Assembly (NCBI GenBank): GCA_016169945.1 | Contig: JADLSH010000369.1 | Span: 3,534,001 to 3,598,000 of the forward strand | Length of the DNA: 64,000 nucleotides | DNA from: Trachythela sp. YZ-2020 | Taxonomy: Eukaryota; Cnidaria; Anthozoa; Malacalcyonacea; Clavulariidae | Reading direction: 5' to 3' | Shown here: positions 22,416 through 34,668 of the stretch, one piece after another | Layout: each line of letters begins with the position of its first letter | Numbering within the stretch: the stretch's first letter is position 1 | The notes under the pieces: model-generated | What the model was told of the DNA's origin: nothing | Database searches by the model: none | The model's input: the letters and a program-made list of their open reading frames with translations, nothing else | Position numbers and translations under genes: made by a program

Positions 22416-23382
22416 GTAAATAATATAATATTATGGTATAGAAACGACATTGCGATCTTGTGTGTTCGTTTGTTCGATGGACAAAACAACATGTCAAGCA
22501 CGAGGTATAAAACGAAGGTATTTAAAAGAAAGCATTTAAATTAAGAATATAGATGATGAGTTGTTCTTTTCCGATTTGGTTTGACTTTACTGATGTAAAG
22601 ATAAAATTATATATAAAGTATTGGCACATAATCACACGTTTATATCCTGTACCCTTTCAAGATATTGATACGGCAATCATGCGTTTGGAAATTCTCAAAA
22701 TATAAGATAGCAACACCCAGGGTACACTAAAACTTGTCGTTCCTACATTCCAGCTACAACCCTGATTTTTCCGATTGAGTGTGGTTCTAGGGCTGAACTT
22801 AGTATGTATTTATAGTATGCACTGCAATTTAAAAATACATGTTATTATATACTGGTTTATGTTCTTCATTGTATTAATTCCAGCAATTTGGTGGAAAACC
22901 TTACAATTAATAGCAAGGCAAAATAACAAGCAAATTAATAATAACTTTCAACTGGGTCTTGTTTGGGGGTGGGGGTGCTCTTGTGGGGGATGATGCTCTT
23001 TCGAAATACATGTACCATGCACTATTAAAGTGTAATACACTTCTGGATAAGAGTTGTATTTTGTTTCAATGTTCTATATATACTTGCATATTTAATTGCA
23101 CATATTTTTTCTTAAATCGCCTTAAAACGCCTTATAACACATTACGTAAAGGTTGACATGTGTTTTTCTCATAAATCTCCTAAACTCGCATTACCTCACG
23201 ACGAGATAAGGCGAGTTACCATCCAAGAGCAGGCCTCAAACTATAGACTTTGTCTTATACTCTTGAGTAAAGTTGATGATTTCTCATTCCTTAAGTTCTC
23301 TTAATACAATAGGTTCATGAGGCATCAGGATTACTATGACATACAATAGATTCGCAAAATGAAATATTTTTGTGTTTTCCAG

Positions 23383-23547
23383 GAAACAGTTGCACTGTGA
23401 AGACCATATCTAACAAATGTTGTGTTTTCCCGTTCCTTTATAAAAAAAAATGGTATCAATCGTGTACAACCGTCCACAATTCGAAAAGATTATGGTGTGC
23501 AACCACGAACAACTACGATAAAGACAAGAAATGGGGAAATTGCAAAG
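23383..23547 (+). CDS. FN2 module exon 4 of the peroxidase gene
   Basis: 165 bases, phase 1-1, intact and nearly identical in protein to module 3. Its downstream intron is broken 0.4 kb later by the 11.15 kb transposon block. Confidence 0.9.
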
Positions 23548-24269
23548 GTAAAGAATATAATATTATGGTATAGAAACGACATTGCGATCTTGTGTGTTCG
23601 TTTGTTCGATGGACAAAACAACATGTCAAGCACGAGGTATAAAACGAAGGTATTTAAAAGAAAGCATTTAAATTAAGAATATAGATGATGAGTTGTTCTT
23701 TTTCGATTTGGTTTGACTTTACTGATGTAAAGATAAAATTATATATAAAGTATTGGCACATAATCACACGTTTATATCCTTTACTCTTTCAAGATATTGA
23801 TACGGCAATCATGCGTTTGGAAATTCTCAAAATATAAGATAGCAACACCCGGGGTACACTAAAACTTGTCGTTCCTACATTCCAGCTACAACCCCGATTT
23901 TTACAATATACATGTTATTATATACTCGTCAGTGTTAGCCAGTAACGAAGTAAATTTACTTCGTTACTTTACTTAAGTAAAAAATAATATCAGTATTTAC
24001 TTGTAACGAAGTATTTTTTATACGAAGAACTTTTTACTTGTAACGAATGACGATTTTTGGTAAATATTTACTTTCTGACTTCGTTACTTTTGTTATATTT
24101 TGGCGAGGTAAAAAAGTATTTCTCAAAGCGGAGTCAGCGGAGAGTGGACTGGTGGGAATGAGAGCTGAGTGTTCTATTCCTGCTTTAACCTTTGCATTAG
24201 CAATTGTCATTTGTCAAGTGAAATGGTTTGCGAATTTATATTAAATTACAGTAGTACTTTTACTTAAGT

Positions 24270-24896
24270 ATCAATTACAACTGTACCAACAGAAACAATT
24301 ACAGAAAGTCCAAAATGTATGTGCAAGTTTTGTCTTAGGACGTTATGCAAGAGAAGCAGACTGCTTGCAATTGGGTTGGTTGCCAGTAGCTGAGAGAAGA
24401 CAATTTGAAATGCTTAAATATGTATTTAAAGCTATATATTTTGAAAATTGGCCTGATTATATCAAAGTAGATCAGTATATACCAGGACGAACTCTACGGT
24501 CATCATCGCAGACCCAACTGGTAGTACCGACGGAAAATGGCACATTTCAGGACAGCGCTGCGGCTATATTTAACTCTCTTCCTGAATGTTTGCGAGATTG
24601 CAAAGATTTCAACATTTTTAAGGCATCTGTAAAAGTGTATCTTAATGATTTGGCACTTGAGAGATGTGGAAACTGACTGTGAATAACAATGTACTGACTG
24701 TGAATAACAATGTTTTGTAATATATTATAACTGTTTTGTATAATATGTACTGTTTATGCATATTATTATATAGTTTATTCCTCATAATTATTCATTGTAA
24801 ATAAGACATATTAAAGTACTTGTTAATGTATTGTAGATTAGTTTAGATTAGTGTTTAGTGATAGAAGAGCCAATATGATTTGGAATCACTAATAAA

Positions 24897-24944
<48 letters not shown>
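24270..24944 (+). mobile_element. 5'-truncated LINE with 10-bp target duplication
   Basis: It carries the C-terminal part of a LINE reverse transcriptase (see next entry) and ends in an ATT/TTA microsatellite (24,893-24,946). The direct repeat TTACTTAAGT flanks it at 24,260-24,269 and 24,945-24,954, so target-primed reverse transcription into the hAT arm is likely. Confidence 0.8.
24286..24676 (+). pseudogene. LINE reverse transcriptase C-terminal fragment
   Basis: The open frame gives LQKVQNVCASFVLGRYAREA-type text and WLPVAERRQFEMLKYVFKAI, then FNSLPECLRDCKDFNIFKAS and the stop. This is typical of the C-terminus of CR1/L2/jockey-like ORF2 proteins. The polymerase core is missing. Confidence 0.75.
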
Positions 24945-24948
<4 letters not shown>

Positions 24949-25949
24949 TTAAGTGTATTTTTCCAATACTTTTCTTTTACTTAAGTAAAATTTTCAGGCA
25001 ATACTTTTACTTTTACTTAAGGTGGTCCAATACCAAATTTTGAAAGAAAATCCGATTTGGAAATGAACCATATTATACATCATTAATGATCCCTTTTTCG
25101 TTTTCTGGTGTTAATTTTTTTATATGTTTGGCGTAAAATGGATAAATAGGGGTAAATAGGAAGTTGTTTGAAATTTTGTCCCGTAGTAACCACCATAGCA
25201 ACGAGATGTTATTGGAAAATCGCGATAATTGTAGCATTTTCTCCGAATGAGTACCCACCTACCCCTCCCTAGCTATATAGTGATTTTAAACGATTTTATT
25301 TCAAATTACACCAAGTACAAGTCGGTTATATTTAGGCGGGAGAGGCGTTATAATGGCGTGAAAGCAAATTGTTTTCATGCTATATATTTTGTATAACTAG
25401 TAGTTACTATCGCAAGGAAAGTGCTGCCTTGACGCCCAAACTGCATGCAAAATTCCTCGACCAAATAGTAATATTGAACGTATTTATATTGCTAATGGCA
25501 CACTGTATGTATAGACAACAGTCTTTGTTCCCAATCTGTAGATATTTCATTTCATATTTATTTAGCATTTAGCTTCCATCAGTGTTCATCTGTACTGTCC
25601 AGTGAATTGTTAAAATACATGATTATACAGCAAACCAACATAATAGTATATCTCTCCAAAACAACTGTAAGCAGGGATCCACATGACATATGATGGAAAT
25701 ATTTAATTATTTATATCACAAATTCCATCCCATTACAGATGATGTAATATATCCATATTATTTTGTAAGTTTGTAACAACCATTTTTTTCAAGTAAATAT
25801 AACATAATTTATCAACCAAATTTGGTTTTCATTTTCTGTCTCAACAGGCCGTCAATGTTACTTTGTGCCACAACTGGCTCTGCCACAATGGGCAGATCAA
25901 TAATATAATATTTTGTGCCTCAACACGCTCCACAGGTTCTATCACAATG

Positions 25950-26281
25950 AGCTATTCCATTTAAAATCCGTAACCCCCCCCCCACTCTATCGAGGACAGG
26001 GGTTTTTCTATAACCCTGAAGAATTCCTGACTTTCAACAGCTCACCTGAGGAATTTTGTATTTACAACACCTACCCCTGAAGAATTCCTGTCTTACAGCT
26101 ATTACCCCTGAAGAATTCGACTGCAACCCCCTGAAGAATGCATTTTTTTTACTCAACCCCTGAAGAATTCCGAGCCTAAATAGTCACACCCCTGAAGAAT
26201 TCCAAGGCAAAATGGCCCCTTACCCCTGAAGAATTCCAGGGTCCTCCATAGGGGGGGGGTACGGTATTAAATAGAATAGCC
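25950..26281. mobile_element. MITE with internal ACCCCTGAAGAATTCC repeats
   Basis: The ends AGCTATTCCATTTAAAATCC and, inverted, GGCTATTCTATTTAATACCG form imperfect TIRs followed by C-rich runs. The direct repeat CAATG flanks it (25,945-25,949 and 26,282-26,286). Inside are about eight spaced copies of ACCCCTGAAGAATTCC. Confidence 0.7.
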
Positions 26282-26788
26282 CAATGGGTAGATCAATGTT
26301 TCTTTCTGCCACAATGGGCAGATCAATATTTTGTGCCTCAATGGGCTCTACCACAACAGGTAGATTGATATTTTGTGCTATGATCACAGGTACAGGCTCT
26401 ATGACTACAGCTAGATCACTATTTGTCACCGTCATAGATGGGGCACAGGCGATATATTAACTGTGTCGATCACAGACCGACATATGACATATCTTGTAAG
26501 AAAGCATGTTTGAGCCCGTTGAGGCACAAAATAGTATTGATCTGGCCTTTGTGGCAGGGCCAGTTGTGGACAAAGTAACATTCATCTGCCTGTTGAGGCA
26601 GAAAATGAAAACCAAATTTGGTTGATAAATTATGGTATATTTTACTTGTTATGGTTGTGACAAACTTACAAAAAATATGATATATTACATCATCTTATAA
26701 GGGCCTAATGAGATGGAATTATCATCGTACATGAATTAATTAACCTCCACGGGTAGATATTTAATATTATTTGTCATCGTACATGAAT

Positions 26789-27112
26789 TTAAATATAAAC
26801 ACTAACTATGGTTGGTAAGTTATCTATAGACAAATATTCTACACCAGGATCTAGGACTAATAAGCCATTACTCAGAGCTTTTAAATACATTTTGTCTCCT
26901 TGTATTAAGACATTATTAAATGTTGTTTTAGACCACGCGGACAATGGAATATTTCGTGCTGAAAGAAGCGCCGATAAACTCATAAAAGCATATTGCTTTC
27001 CTCTAGAATGAACACTAAACAGTTCATCGCCTTGATGAATTCGGCAGAAAGAAATAAAGCCATACTTACCTGTGTTTCTTCGGGAAATGTTTGTATATTT
27101 TGCAGCGCGCAA
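26789..27112 (-). pseudogene. Cysteine-protease-like fragment in the Helitron-like element
   Basis: The 107-codon frame reads IHQGDELFSVHSRGKQYAFM, SLSALLSARNIPLSAWSKTT, FNNVLIQGDKMYLKALSNGL and LSIDNLPTIV. The pattern HQGD...F...GKQ(C)...SL.ALL...L..GD.(M/L)Y is one I associate with tegument-protease-like (peptidase C76/OTU-like) domains carried by some animal mobile elements. The position where the catalytic Cys is expected (GKQ-C) is Tyr here. The same frame is found in shorter form at 9,921-10,163 and in 10,100-10,330. Family assignment is uncertain. Confidence 0.4.
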
Positions 27113-27702
27113 TACAATATTTTCTCGCCCTCTCCCCCCGTTTTAAAAATTCTCCTTGAGCTCGACTTTCTGCCCGGAAATTGTGGACAGACAAACCTCT
27201 AAACCCAAATAATATCGAGATTTGACATGCAAACATATATATATCGCGCGAAAGACTGGGTTGAGTGAACTCTGGCGTCAAGAATAGGTAGCTGCCTACG
27301 GCAGCAATTACGGTTCCACTTCAAGGCTATGACTGATTGAGGACATCATGTAAAGTCCGACGAAAGTCGATCTGCCATAACCTTTCAAAGAACCGAAGGG
27401 TTAAACATTGGTGTCTTTATAAAGACGGCAACGGCGGAGGTCACAGCTGGGAACCAAACTTAGGTGTTGAAATAGTGCGTGTTAAACATTTTTGAAAAAA
27501 TCTAGCTTGGCATTTTCATGATATATTATTATTATTATTATTAAGTCTTTATTAAACATAGCCACAACAAACGTGTGACTTTACATTTAAAATTCTTATA
27601 TACAGGGTTCCAAAAATAAACTTGATTGTTATTATGTATCTAAGTTAATTATTCTTAGGTAGAATTATTAAAAAAAGACTAAGACTAAGTTATTATATAT
27701 AT

Positions 27703-29064
27703 CTAGATATTAGAATTATTAAAAAGACACCTATTTAAAAACGACCTTTTGAATCTTTCTGTTTTAACCTTAGGTAATATGAAATCGTGTTCGCGTTCTC
27801 TTAACGGTCTTTGTCTTTTAGGAGGAAGTAGTTCGTACAAAGGGTGGTCTGGGTTACTACATATTTTTTCAAATAAACTCATGTCTCTTTCTTTAATCAA
27901 ATCAATTATCTGAACACTTTTTGTTGTGTATCCATATCTGTATGCTCGCCTAAGAAATTTATCTATCCGTTCTAGGTACTTCTTTCCGAGTGCAGAACCC
28001 CATACTTCGATTCCATAAGAAAATAAAGACATAATAAGTGCGTCGAAGAGAATTGTTAATTTTTTTTTAGAGTAGCCATACGATCTACATATTCTCAAAA
28101 TGTGCATTCGACTGCTAGCTTTAGATATCAAATTATTAACTTGAAGGTCCCAACAATTTGGATCATTCTGCAGTGTAGTTCCCAATAGTTTCAGCCAAGT
28201 CTTTCGTTCGATACCCGTTATTGGTTCTGGTAAAGGATTTGTAGATTTGCCACTTACGACCATTTCCCATGTTTTATTTAGATTTAATGACATTCTGTTT
28301 GTTTCCGTCCATTTTTCAATATTGTCTACCTCAGCTAGTGCGGAGTCATAATTATTTTTCACTGGAGCGCTAACAGTCATATCATCTGCAAATTTGACTA
28401 GTATGTTATTATTTGGATCTTTGACTGTTAGATCATTTATCATTAAGGAAAATAGAAATGGTCCAAGAACTGTGCCTTGCGGTACTCCTTTATTTATGTC
28501 TACATAATTTGTTTCTATTCCGTTCACTATTACTCTTTGTCTCCTATCAGTCAAAATGTTTCTAATCCGCTGTATGACATATGGAGTAATGTTGGTTTTT
28601 TCTAGCTTCTTACAAATGATGTGGTGAGAAACGGAATCAAATTTCTTGAGATCGAATGAAATCACCCTGACATGATCAACATCACCATCCAGCCAATTTA
28701 GCCATTTATGGTGACACATAATAAGAGCATCAGTTGCGCTGGTACCTTCCTTATATGCGAATTGGTCGGATTTTATTAAATGTTTTAGTTCTGATGAGAT
28801 CTCCTTTTTAAGCACTATTCTTTCGAACAATCTCATTATTACGTTCGTAAGAGATATAGGCCTTAATTGTGTACATTCTATAAGGGGGCTTTCCTTAGGT
28901 ATTGGATTAAGATTGGCTAATTTCCATAGGAGGGGAACGCATTGCTGTTCCAATGACATATTAAATATCTTTGTTATCACTGGAGCTAAATATTTTGCAA
29001 AGTCTTTCCATACCCAATAGGGTAGGCCATCAGGACCTGTTGATGTTTTCTTTTGTTTTTCCAA
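27703..29064 (-). pseudogene. LINE ORF2: reverse transcriptase domain
   Basis: This 453-codon stretch has the RT landmarks TGPDGLPYWVWK, LRPISLTNV, KSDQFAYKEGTSATDAL, NKGVPQGTVLGPFLFSLMIN and the catalytic LVKFADDMTVS, with SYGIEVWGSAL near the C-terminus. In motif A (VISFDLKKFDSVSHHI) one residue seems missing compared with the usual FDxxKAFD spacing. The stop lies at 27,703. Upstream text is frameshifted into the endonuclease part. Confidence 0.9.
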
Positions 29065-29198
29065 AAACCTTTCTACAGTAGGTATATCAACATTTGGTAC
29101 TCTAGTCTCATTGGGTATAGGGACGAGTTCAGGATATGTATAATTATCATCAGTGTTTATTGTTTTGAAATAACTATTTATAACACTTGGATCAATAT

Positions 29199-30243
29199 TT
29201 ATACTGGTATGATTTGCCTTCCTACCGGTGATTTTATTAACTGTGTCCCACCATTTCTTCGATCCAGATGCGTATTTCCCATTCTCCTTTTAACTTCACT
29301 AACCATATTTTCTCGGATAAGCTTATTTATCTTTCTTTGTAAATCTTCGTTAACTCCTTTCCTCACACTTTTATTGCGTATTTTGCATAAGTGTTTTACC
29401 AAAGGAGACATGTATGGGGATCTCGTGTGGATAATTTTATCTTAATCAATGGACAACTGTTGTTGAATGCAGAAGTGATAATATGATTTAATAACATAAC
29501 TGATTCGTTCACGTCTTCACAGTCATCAATACAGCTCCAGTCTTGTGCTTCCAACTCTCTCACCATAGCAAACTTCCGATGGTCTCTTGAATCTCTAAAA
29601 TAAACTGTTTTTCTTTCCGGTTTTACAGCTACCCGTGGAGTTATCACGACAGCCAAATGGTCAGATTTTACTAAGCTATCAAAGACTCTAGGTGATTCCA
29701 TAAATGTGGATAATTAGTTAGGAAAATGTCAAGTACTTTCTGACCTCTTGTAGGTTTTCTTACCATTTGTTCCATATTATGTTGACTTATAATATCTTTA
29801 ACCTTCAATTGATTAATATCTCCTCCAATTATAATTCTGGCATTTGATTCCCACTGAAGAATTTGCTCTATACTCTCTGATAAATGATTTAGTAATTCTC
29901 TTTCCTGATATGTGGGGTCCGGAGGGTGATACACAGAGGCGACATAGTATTTGCTATTTGCTGTCTTAATTTCACACCAGATGCATTCTAAATTGTTTTG
30001 AAAGTTTAGGGGTTTACATTTCCAATCTTCCCGACAAATTATAGCAACACCTCCTCCATTTCGACCATCGCCGCGATCTTTTCTTACAATAAGATAGTTA
30101 TTGGGACATACTAAATTTGATAATATCTTACTGTTCAACCATGTCTCACACACGAAGCAGATATCAATTTCCCATGTAGAGAGCTCAACATCCAACGCAG
30201 AAACTGCCTGAGGTTTGGCAAGAGAACGTGCATTTATAACCAT
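29199..30243 (-). pseudogene. LINE ORF2: APE-type endonuclease and linker
   Basis: The frame at 29,671-30,243 gives VINARSLAKPQAVSALD, ICFVCETWLN, KDRGDGRNGGGVAII, VASVYHPPDPTYQ and IIIGGDINQL, the motifs of an apurinic-like endonuclease. SDHLAVVI continues in another frame (29,396-29,701), and the linker to the RT lies in further frames (29,199-29,411). Several indels are therefore present. Confidence 0.88.
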
Positions 30244-30436
30244 GCATTTAGGTATGATCTTTTGCGTAGGAGGACCATTTCTGGTGGGCTTGATAGCAAT
30301 TAAATTTGCATGTGTATTTCTAATCTTGTTGGGATTATAAATTCGCGTGGGGTATTTTGATCATAGTTTGTTATACTAAAGCGTGATGTTATTCTAACTG
30401 GTATCTTCAAATTAGGATTGTAGGGTGTCTCTTCAT

Positions 30437-31878
30437 TTAATAAACGGGGGGTCTTGTCCATAATGACATAAGAGGTGGGGGGCTTGGTAGGGTCGGAGGT
30501 GGGGGTGTATGCAGATACGGAAACGGCTGTAGGAGAGGATAGGGAGGTCTCACGAGTGGGGGGACTTGCCAGTTGTAATTTGGGGTCATTTTCCTGTGCT
30601 GGTGGGATAAAAAAGGACTAGGATAGTTCATGTTAGCCCTTTGAGTCGACGGAATATTTGAGGTATCACTATGTGAAAAATCGCATTGGTCTCCTTTCAA
30701 GCAAAATCCTCTCCTCTGTAGATAGGGGCAGCGTATTCTGTATTTAGCCATATTATCCCATGGCTTTTTTGGGTGCAGATGTTGTGGGTGTTTAAAATCA
30801 CAGTTTTGTTTCTTAATACACCAGCCCGCCGCGAGAGAAAAGGGCAAGGAATAGTGCTTTTAAGAATCTGCTCATTAGACGGCTGTGTTTGCAATCTTGA
30901 AATAGGTATTCTATTTCTATGTGCATTAATAATTCCTTGTTGTTTACTCGAGGGTGCATCTTTGGTGTATGCTAATAAGGGGCTCGTTAATTGATCTACA
31001 ATTACAGTGGCGTTTGTTAAATTATCATGTTGATCTTCATCATTGGACGGAGGGATTTCAATAATAGTTGAGCTTAACTGGTTCTTATTCATAATAGTAG
31101 GTAACTCGTTGGTAAAACCAAAGGAATCATCCATTGTATTAAATATATTATTATCCTGGCTAGGGTCTTTGTTCTTAGAGTTAGAGTTGTTAGGAATTTC
31201 ATTAGATGCATTAATTAACCCACGACCTTTGTTCGCAAGGTCGTTTTGGGCTTCACCGCGCTCAAGTGATGATAATTTTGTTTTAATGTATTGAATTTCC
31301 TCATTAAGTTTGCAGATTGCTTCGTCTTTTTTATTTATAATGGCCTCCATGTCCTTCTGTTTAACACGAAGTGAGTTAATATCGACAGACTTAGACTCTT
31401 GTTGCGAAATTGAAGCAAATAAACGGGATTCTAAAATCGTAATATCGAGTTTTACACCCTCCAATTCAGCGATTATATTACTGTTAACACAAGTATAAGG
31501 ACATGTGCATACCTTAGGTTCCGAAACACCGCCGCTTGCGCCAGCTACCACGTCGCTCCCAACTGGATTCGCCAAACTCGCAAATTTCTGCTTCAAATAG
31601 TGTTCGTTATCAGTTTGAATCACAAGCTTTTTAGAGTGACCGTACCATTTGATAGCAAATCCAGAATCAGCAACATTAAAGAGCTTGACATCACCGCCAG
31701 GGGAACTCCAATTTCCTTTAAGGCCCAAAGTTTCATCGACAAAGTGCTTTAAGTCGGATAATAAACCATTAAACCGGTATATTCCACCATCAACAACCAG
31801 CTTAGTTGTCGTGCTCATATTTATGACAAAATTTATTAACTTCAGAGCAATTCTACAGAGAAATTGAGGAGCTCTCAA
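30437..31878 (-). pseudogene. LINE ORF1 with coiled coil and two CCCH zinc fingers
   Basis: From 31,878 the protein has a basic N-terminal region, a CTCPYTC cluster and a coiled-coil stretch (KQKDMEAIINKKDEAICKLN, EEIQYIKTKLSSLE). A low-complexity middle follows. After a frameshift near 30,838 two CCCH fingers follow in the 30,437-30,847 frame: CPFSLAAGWCIKKQNCDFKH and CPYLQRRGFCLKGDQCDFSH, both with C-x8-C-x5-C-x3-H spacing. The C-terminus is proline-rich. ORF1 proteins bind RNA. CCCH fingers would serve that role but are not the usual ORF1 domain. Confidence 0.8.
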
Positions 31879-31984
31879 CCATACGTCTGCTCTCTTCGCT
31901 CCTATGTAATAACTTCATAAACCTCTCCCGTTTAGGATGTGTTTGGCTATGTGATTTCGACCCCGAATTAGTCAACGTATATTT

Positions 31985-32130
31985 TGCTAACAAATGAAAA
32001 TGTAGGGGAGCTCCATGCCCAATTTTTCATTTGTGCCATATGAAAATATAGGGGAGCTCCATGTCGAATTTTTCGCTTGTGCCATATAAAAATATAGGGG
32101 AGCTCCCTGTCGAATTTTTCATTTGTGCGT
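31985..32130. repeat. Three tandem copies of a ~45-bp GGGGAGCTCC unit
   Basis: Units containing GGGGAGCTCCATGYC, GAATTTTTC and TTGTGCCATA follow each other within element X. One copy is present, inverted, in element Y at about 33,820-33,870. Confidence 0.75.
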
Positions 32131-33658
32131 ATAATATAAGTAAATAAAAGGTTTACCAATAGAAGGCCCATACACTTGCAAATATGTTGTTTATTTAAAC
32201 TGGCATATACAACATTTATACACCGAAACATTTATATACGGCACATTTATATACCGAATATATAAACTATATTGAACTATCTATCACTAAAAATTGTAAC
32301 ACTAATCCACAAATTGTAACAGTGAGTGATTTTGTGTCAGCCACCCATATTCTATAATATTAGAGTAAAAATGAGGAAAAAGTATTAAATTAGGAAAAAT
32401 AGTATTCAATGTATAAGACCACCTTAATGTGACCGAACATTGAACCGAACATTGAACTTTAAATGCATTTTTCTCGAATAAGCAAAAATTAGCGATTCCA
32501 TTATTGCGCGCAGGATATCTGAAGAGGTATTGACGCCATCTTGATGAAATTTTCAGCATAGACTCATCACATGAAGCTCTAGGTTGTAAACTAAAAGAAT
32601 TGAGTTATGTTGAATAGTTTTCAAGTGGCGACAGTTTCCATGCGAGTCGTCAAATGCCTCTCCAGTTTTTGACCTGTAAAACTGGTGATAATGCTTCAAT
32701 GTTGATTGTTTTAGTTCAACCCCTAGACAATGTTATTTGCTAGTAAATAAAAGTTATTCCAGAATTTTATCATTAATGCTTATTTAGTTATTGTGTTTAT
32801 AAAATTGCACGAATTTCACCACAGGGGGTGCTTTATCTCGGTAACCACGGCAACAATGTTTTGCAGCAACATATTTTTTTTGTCAGAGTGTCGAGCCTAA
32901 CAACATATTAGCAGTAGAGATTCAATAGTAATAAAAGATAGAAAATTATTTTTTTTGTATTGGACCACCTTAAGGTGGTACACCACAACAAATCATTATT
33001 TTCTTAAAAATGGCTATTTCAATAATTTTTTTGCCCAGAACTATTCCTCTGATCAAATGATGACCAATGACAGACACAGTTTTATGATTTAGGATTGCCA
33101 TTACATACTATATTACCAGTAGTCAAAAGTATAAAGTGTGTCTCGAAAAAAACGACGACAAGACAACCAAATCAAACAAATTCAAAAATGGTAAAAAAGA
33201 AACCAATAAATGACGTGTATGTGCTGAATATGCTGTTTAAAAAATCTTAAAATTAGTGGTTTTTTTCTGAAGAGGTTGATGGCATATAATGTCTTTTCGG
33301 TCAGAAAAATAATGATTGTACATCATAGATTTAGCCAATTTCAAAAATCATAGATAAGGTATATACAAAGCTTCACTGAAAATTTGAATTCATTTGGTTC
33401 ATTGCTTTAGGAGATATCGTTTTTAGCGTACTGCTAATTAGGTCAAAATTGAAAACTGAATAAAAGCTTTTATTATATAAAGTATAGTGCTTTATAGAGA
33501 TTTCGAGCACTGATAAAACTGATAATCTCACACGTGAGATTATTTATGATAATCTCACGTGTGAAAATTATCGCTTTTGAAGTTTATGAAAACGGATATT
33601 TTATTTTATTTTATTTTGTTTGAAAAGACTGTCCTTTATATAATAAACAGAAAAATAC

Positions 33659-33787
33659 ATGGATGCTTGGAAATACCAGATTTATTTCTCGTGTTGAACA
33701 TGATATCTCACTCGTTCGCTGCGCTCACTCGTGAGATATCATGTTCAACACTCGAAATAAATCTGGTATTTCCGCGCACCCATGTAT
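33659..33787. repeat. Palindrome with ~60-bp arms
   Basis: The arms (CCAGATTTATTTCTCGTGTT / its inverse, and CATGATATCTCACTCGT / its inverse) face each other across GTTCGCTGCGCTCAC. A second short palindrome of TAATCTCACACGTGAGATTA type sits at 33,515-33,560. These cruciform-prone repeats belong to element Y or to a MITE in it. Confidence 0.8.
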
Positions 33788-34200
33788 TATTCTCTATTTA
33801 TTTACTTATATTATAAGCACAAATGAAAAATTGGACATGGAGCTCCCCTATATTTTCAAATGCTCACAAAATATACGTTGACTAATTCGGGGTCGAAGTC
33901 ACATAGCCAAACATATCCTAAACGGGAGAGGTAGGCATATATATCATGAAAATGCCATGCTAGATTTTTCAAAAATGTTTAACACGTACTATTTCAACAT
34001 CTAAGTTTGGTTCCCAGCTGTGACCTCCGCCGTTGCCGTCTTTAAAAAGACACCAATGTTTAACCCTTCGGTTCTTTGAAAGGCTGTGGCAGATCGACTT
34101 TCGTCGGACTTTACAGGATGTCCTCAATCAGTCAAAGCCTTGAAGTGGAACCGTAATTATACAAAATATATAGCGTGAACACAATTTACTTTCACGCCAT

Positions 34201-34668
34201 TAGAGACCTTTAGCATTGCGTTTTTCGCAAAAACCGCAAACCGCAAACCGCAAAATATCACGTGACTCTGGTCTTGCGGTCGCGTTTGGCGTTTGACGTT
34301 GACGTTTCAACCGCAAGAAGGTGTTCTAGCGGTAAGTGAAATACGGCAACGTTTTAACACTATTTAAAGTTTACAAACACACGTTTAACTACTAAAGCAA
34401 AGTTCTTTGGCCTCTTTTCTTGATACATGGCAATTTTTATCCTTAGATTATAACTTTTACAAGAGTTATGGCGATTATTACCGAGCAAGTGAGAATAGCC
34501 ATGCGGAAGTAAACAAAACATGGCGGACTCATTACGCGGTAAGCAGGAATGAAACGTCAAGCTAAATGCACCAAACTGCCCAAACGTCTAACGGCAAACC
34601 GCTAACCTGAAACCGCGGTTTGTGGTTCGCGGTCTGAAAAATTTACGCTATGCTAAAGGTCTCTATTA
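34201..34668. mobile_element. MITE with GAGACCTTTAGCAT ends in element Y
   Basis: The ends AGAGACCTTTAGCATTGCG and, inverted, AGAGACCTTTAGCATAGCG flank a body rich in ACCGCAAACCGCAAACCGC motifs. Element X has the empty site (GCGTTATAATGGCGTG), which supports an insertion with a small, probably TTA, duplication. Confidence 0.75.

Larger units (their letters stand above)
19990..23920 (+). repeat. Four tandem FN2 exon units of about 1.13 kb
   Basis: Exon starts at 19,990, 21,120, 22,251 and 23,383 are spaced 1,130-1,132 bp apart, and the intron sequence between them is nearly identical (for example GGTTGTGTTTTTCTCATAAA and ACTGGATAAGAG-type blocks recur in each). The likeness of introns as well as exons points to recent unequal exchange or gene conversion. 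Sixth and vestigial units lie beyond 35 kb. Confidence 0.9.
25397..27307 (-). mobile_element. Helitron-like element, copy 2, with exact empty site
   Basis: Comparison with the uninterrupted partner (element Y) places the insert between GTATAA and TTACGG, without a clear target duplication. On the minus strand it starts TTGCTGCCGTAGGCAGC (a hairpin) and ends GTAACTACTAG. Insertion between A and T and a CTAG end fit Helitrons; the first bases do not match the usual TC, so the class remains open. It contains a protease-like ORF and a MITE. Confidence 0.6.
27525..31920 (-). mobile_element. LINE with two ORFs, nearly full length
   Basis: On the minus strand the order is ORF1, endonuclease, reverse transcriptase and a TAA/TTA microsatellite tail at 27,525-27,543. 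The insertion site is known from the partner element Y (ATGATATA on one side, ACCTCTCCCG on the other), with a few bases lost. The domain set (APE-type endonuclease plus RT) fits the CR1/L2/jockey range. Frameshifts in both ORFs show that this copy is dead. Confidence 0.9.
25021..32969 (+). mobile_element. TTAA-flanked element X (Kolobok-like), with insertions
   Basis: It starts GGTGGTCCAATAC and ends in the inverted form GTATTGGACCACC, flanked by TTAA at 25,017-25,020 and 32,970-32,973. Its left part matches the right part of element Y in inverted orientation, in three pieces: 25,021-25,396, 27,308-27,525 and 31,921-32,040. The gaps between the pieces are a Helitron-like element and a LINE. 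Its own length would be about 1.6 kb. No transposase is visible. TTAA duplications are characteristic of Kolobok and piggyBac; the assignment to Kolobok is a guess. Confidence 0.75.
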
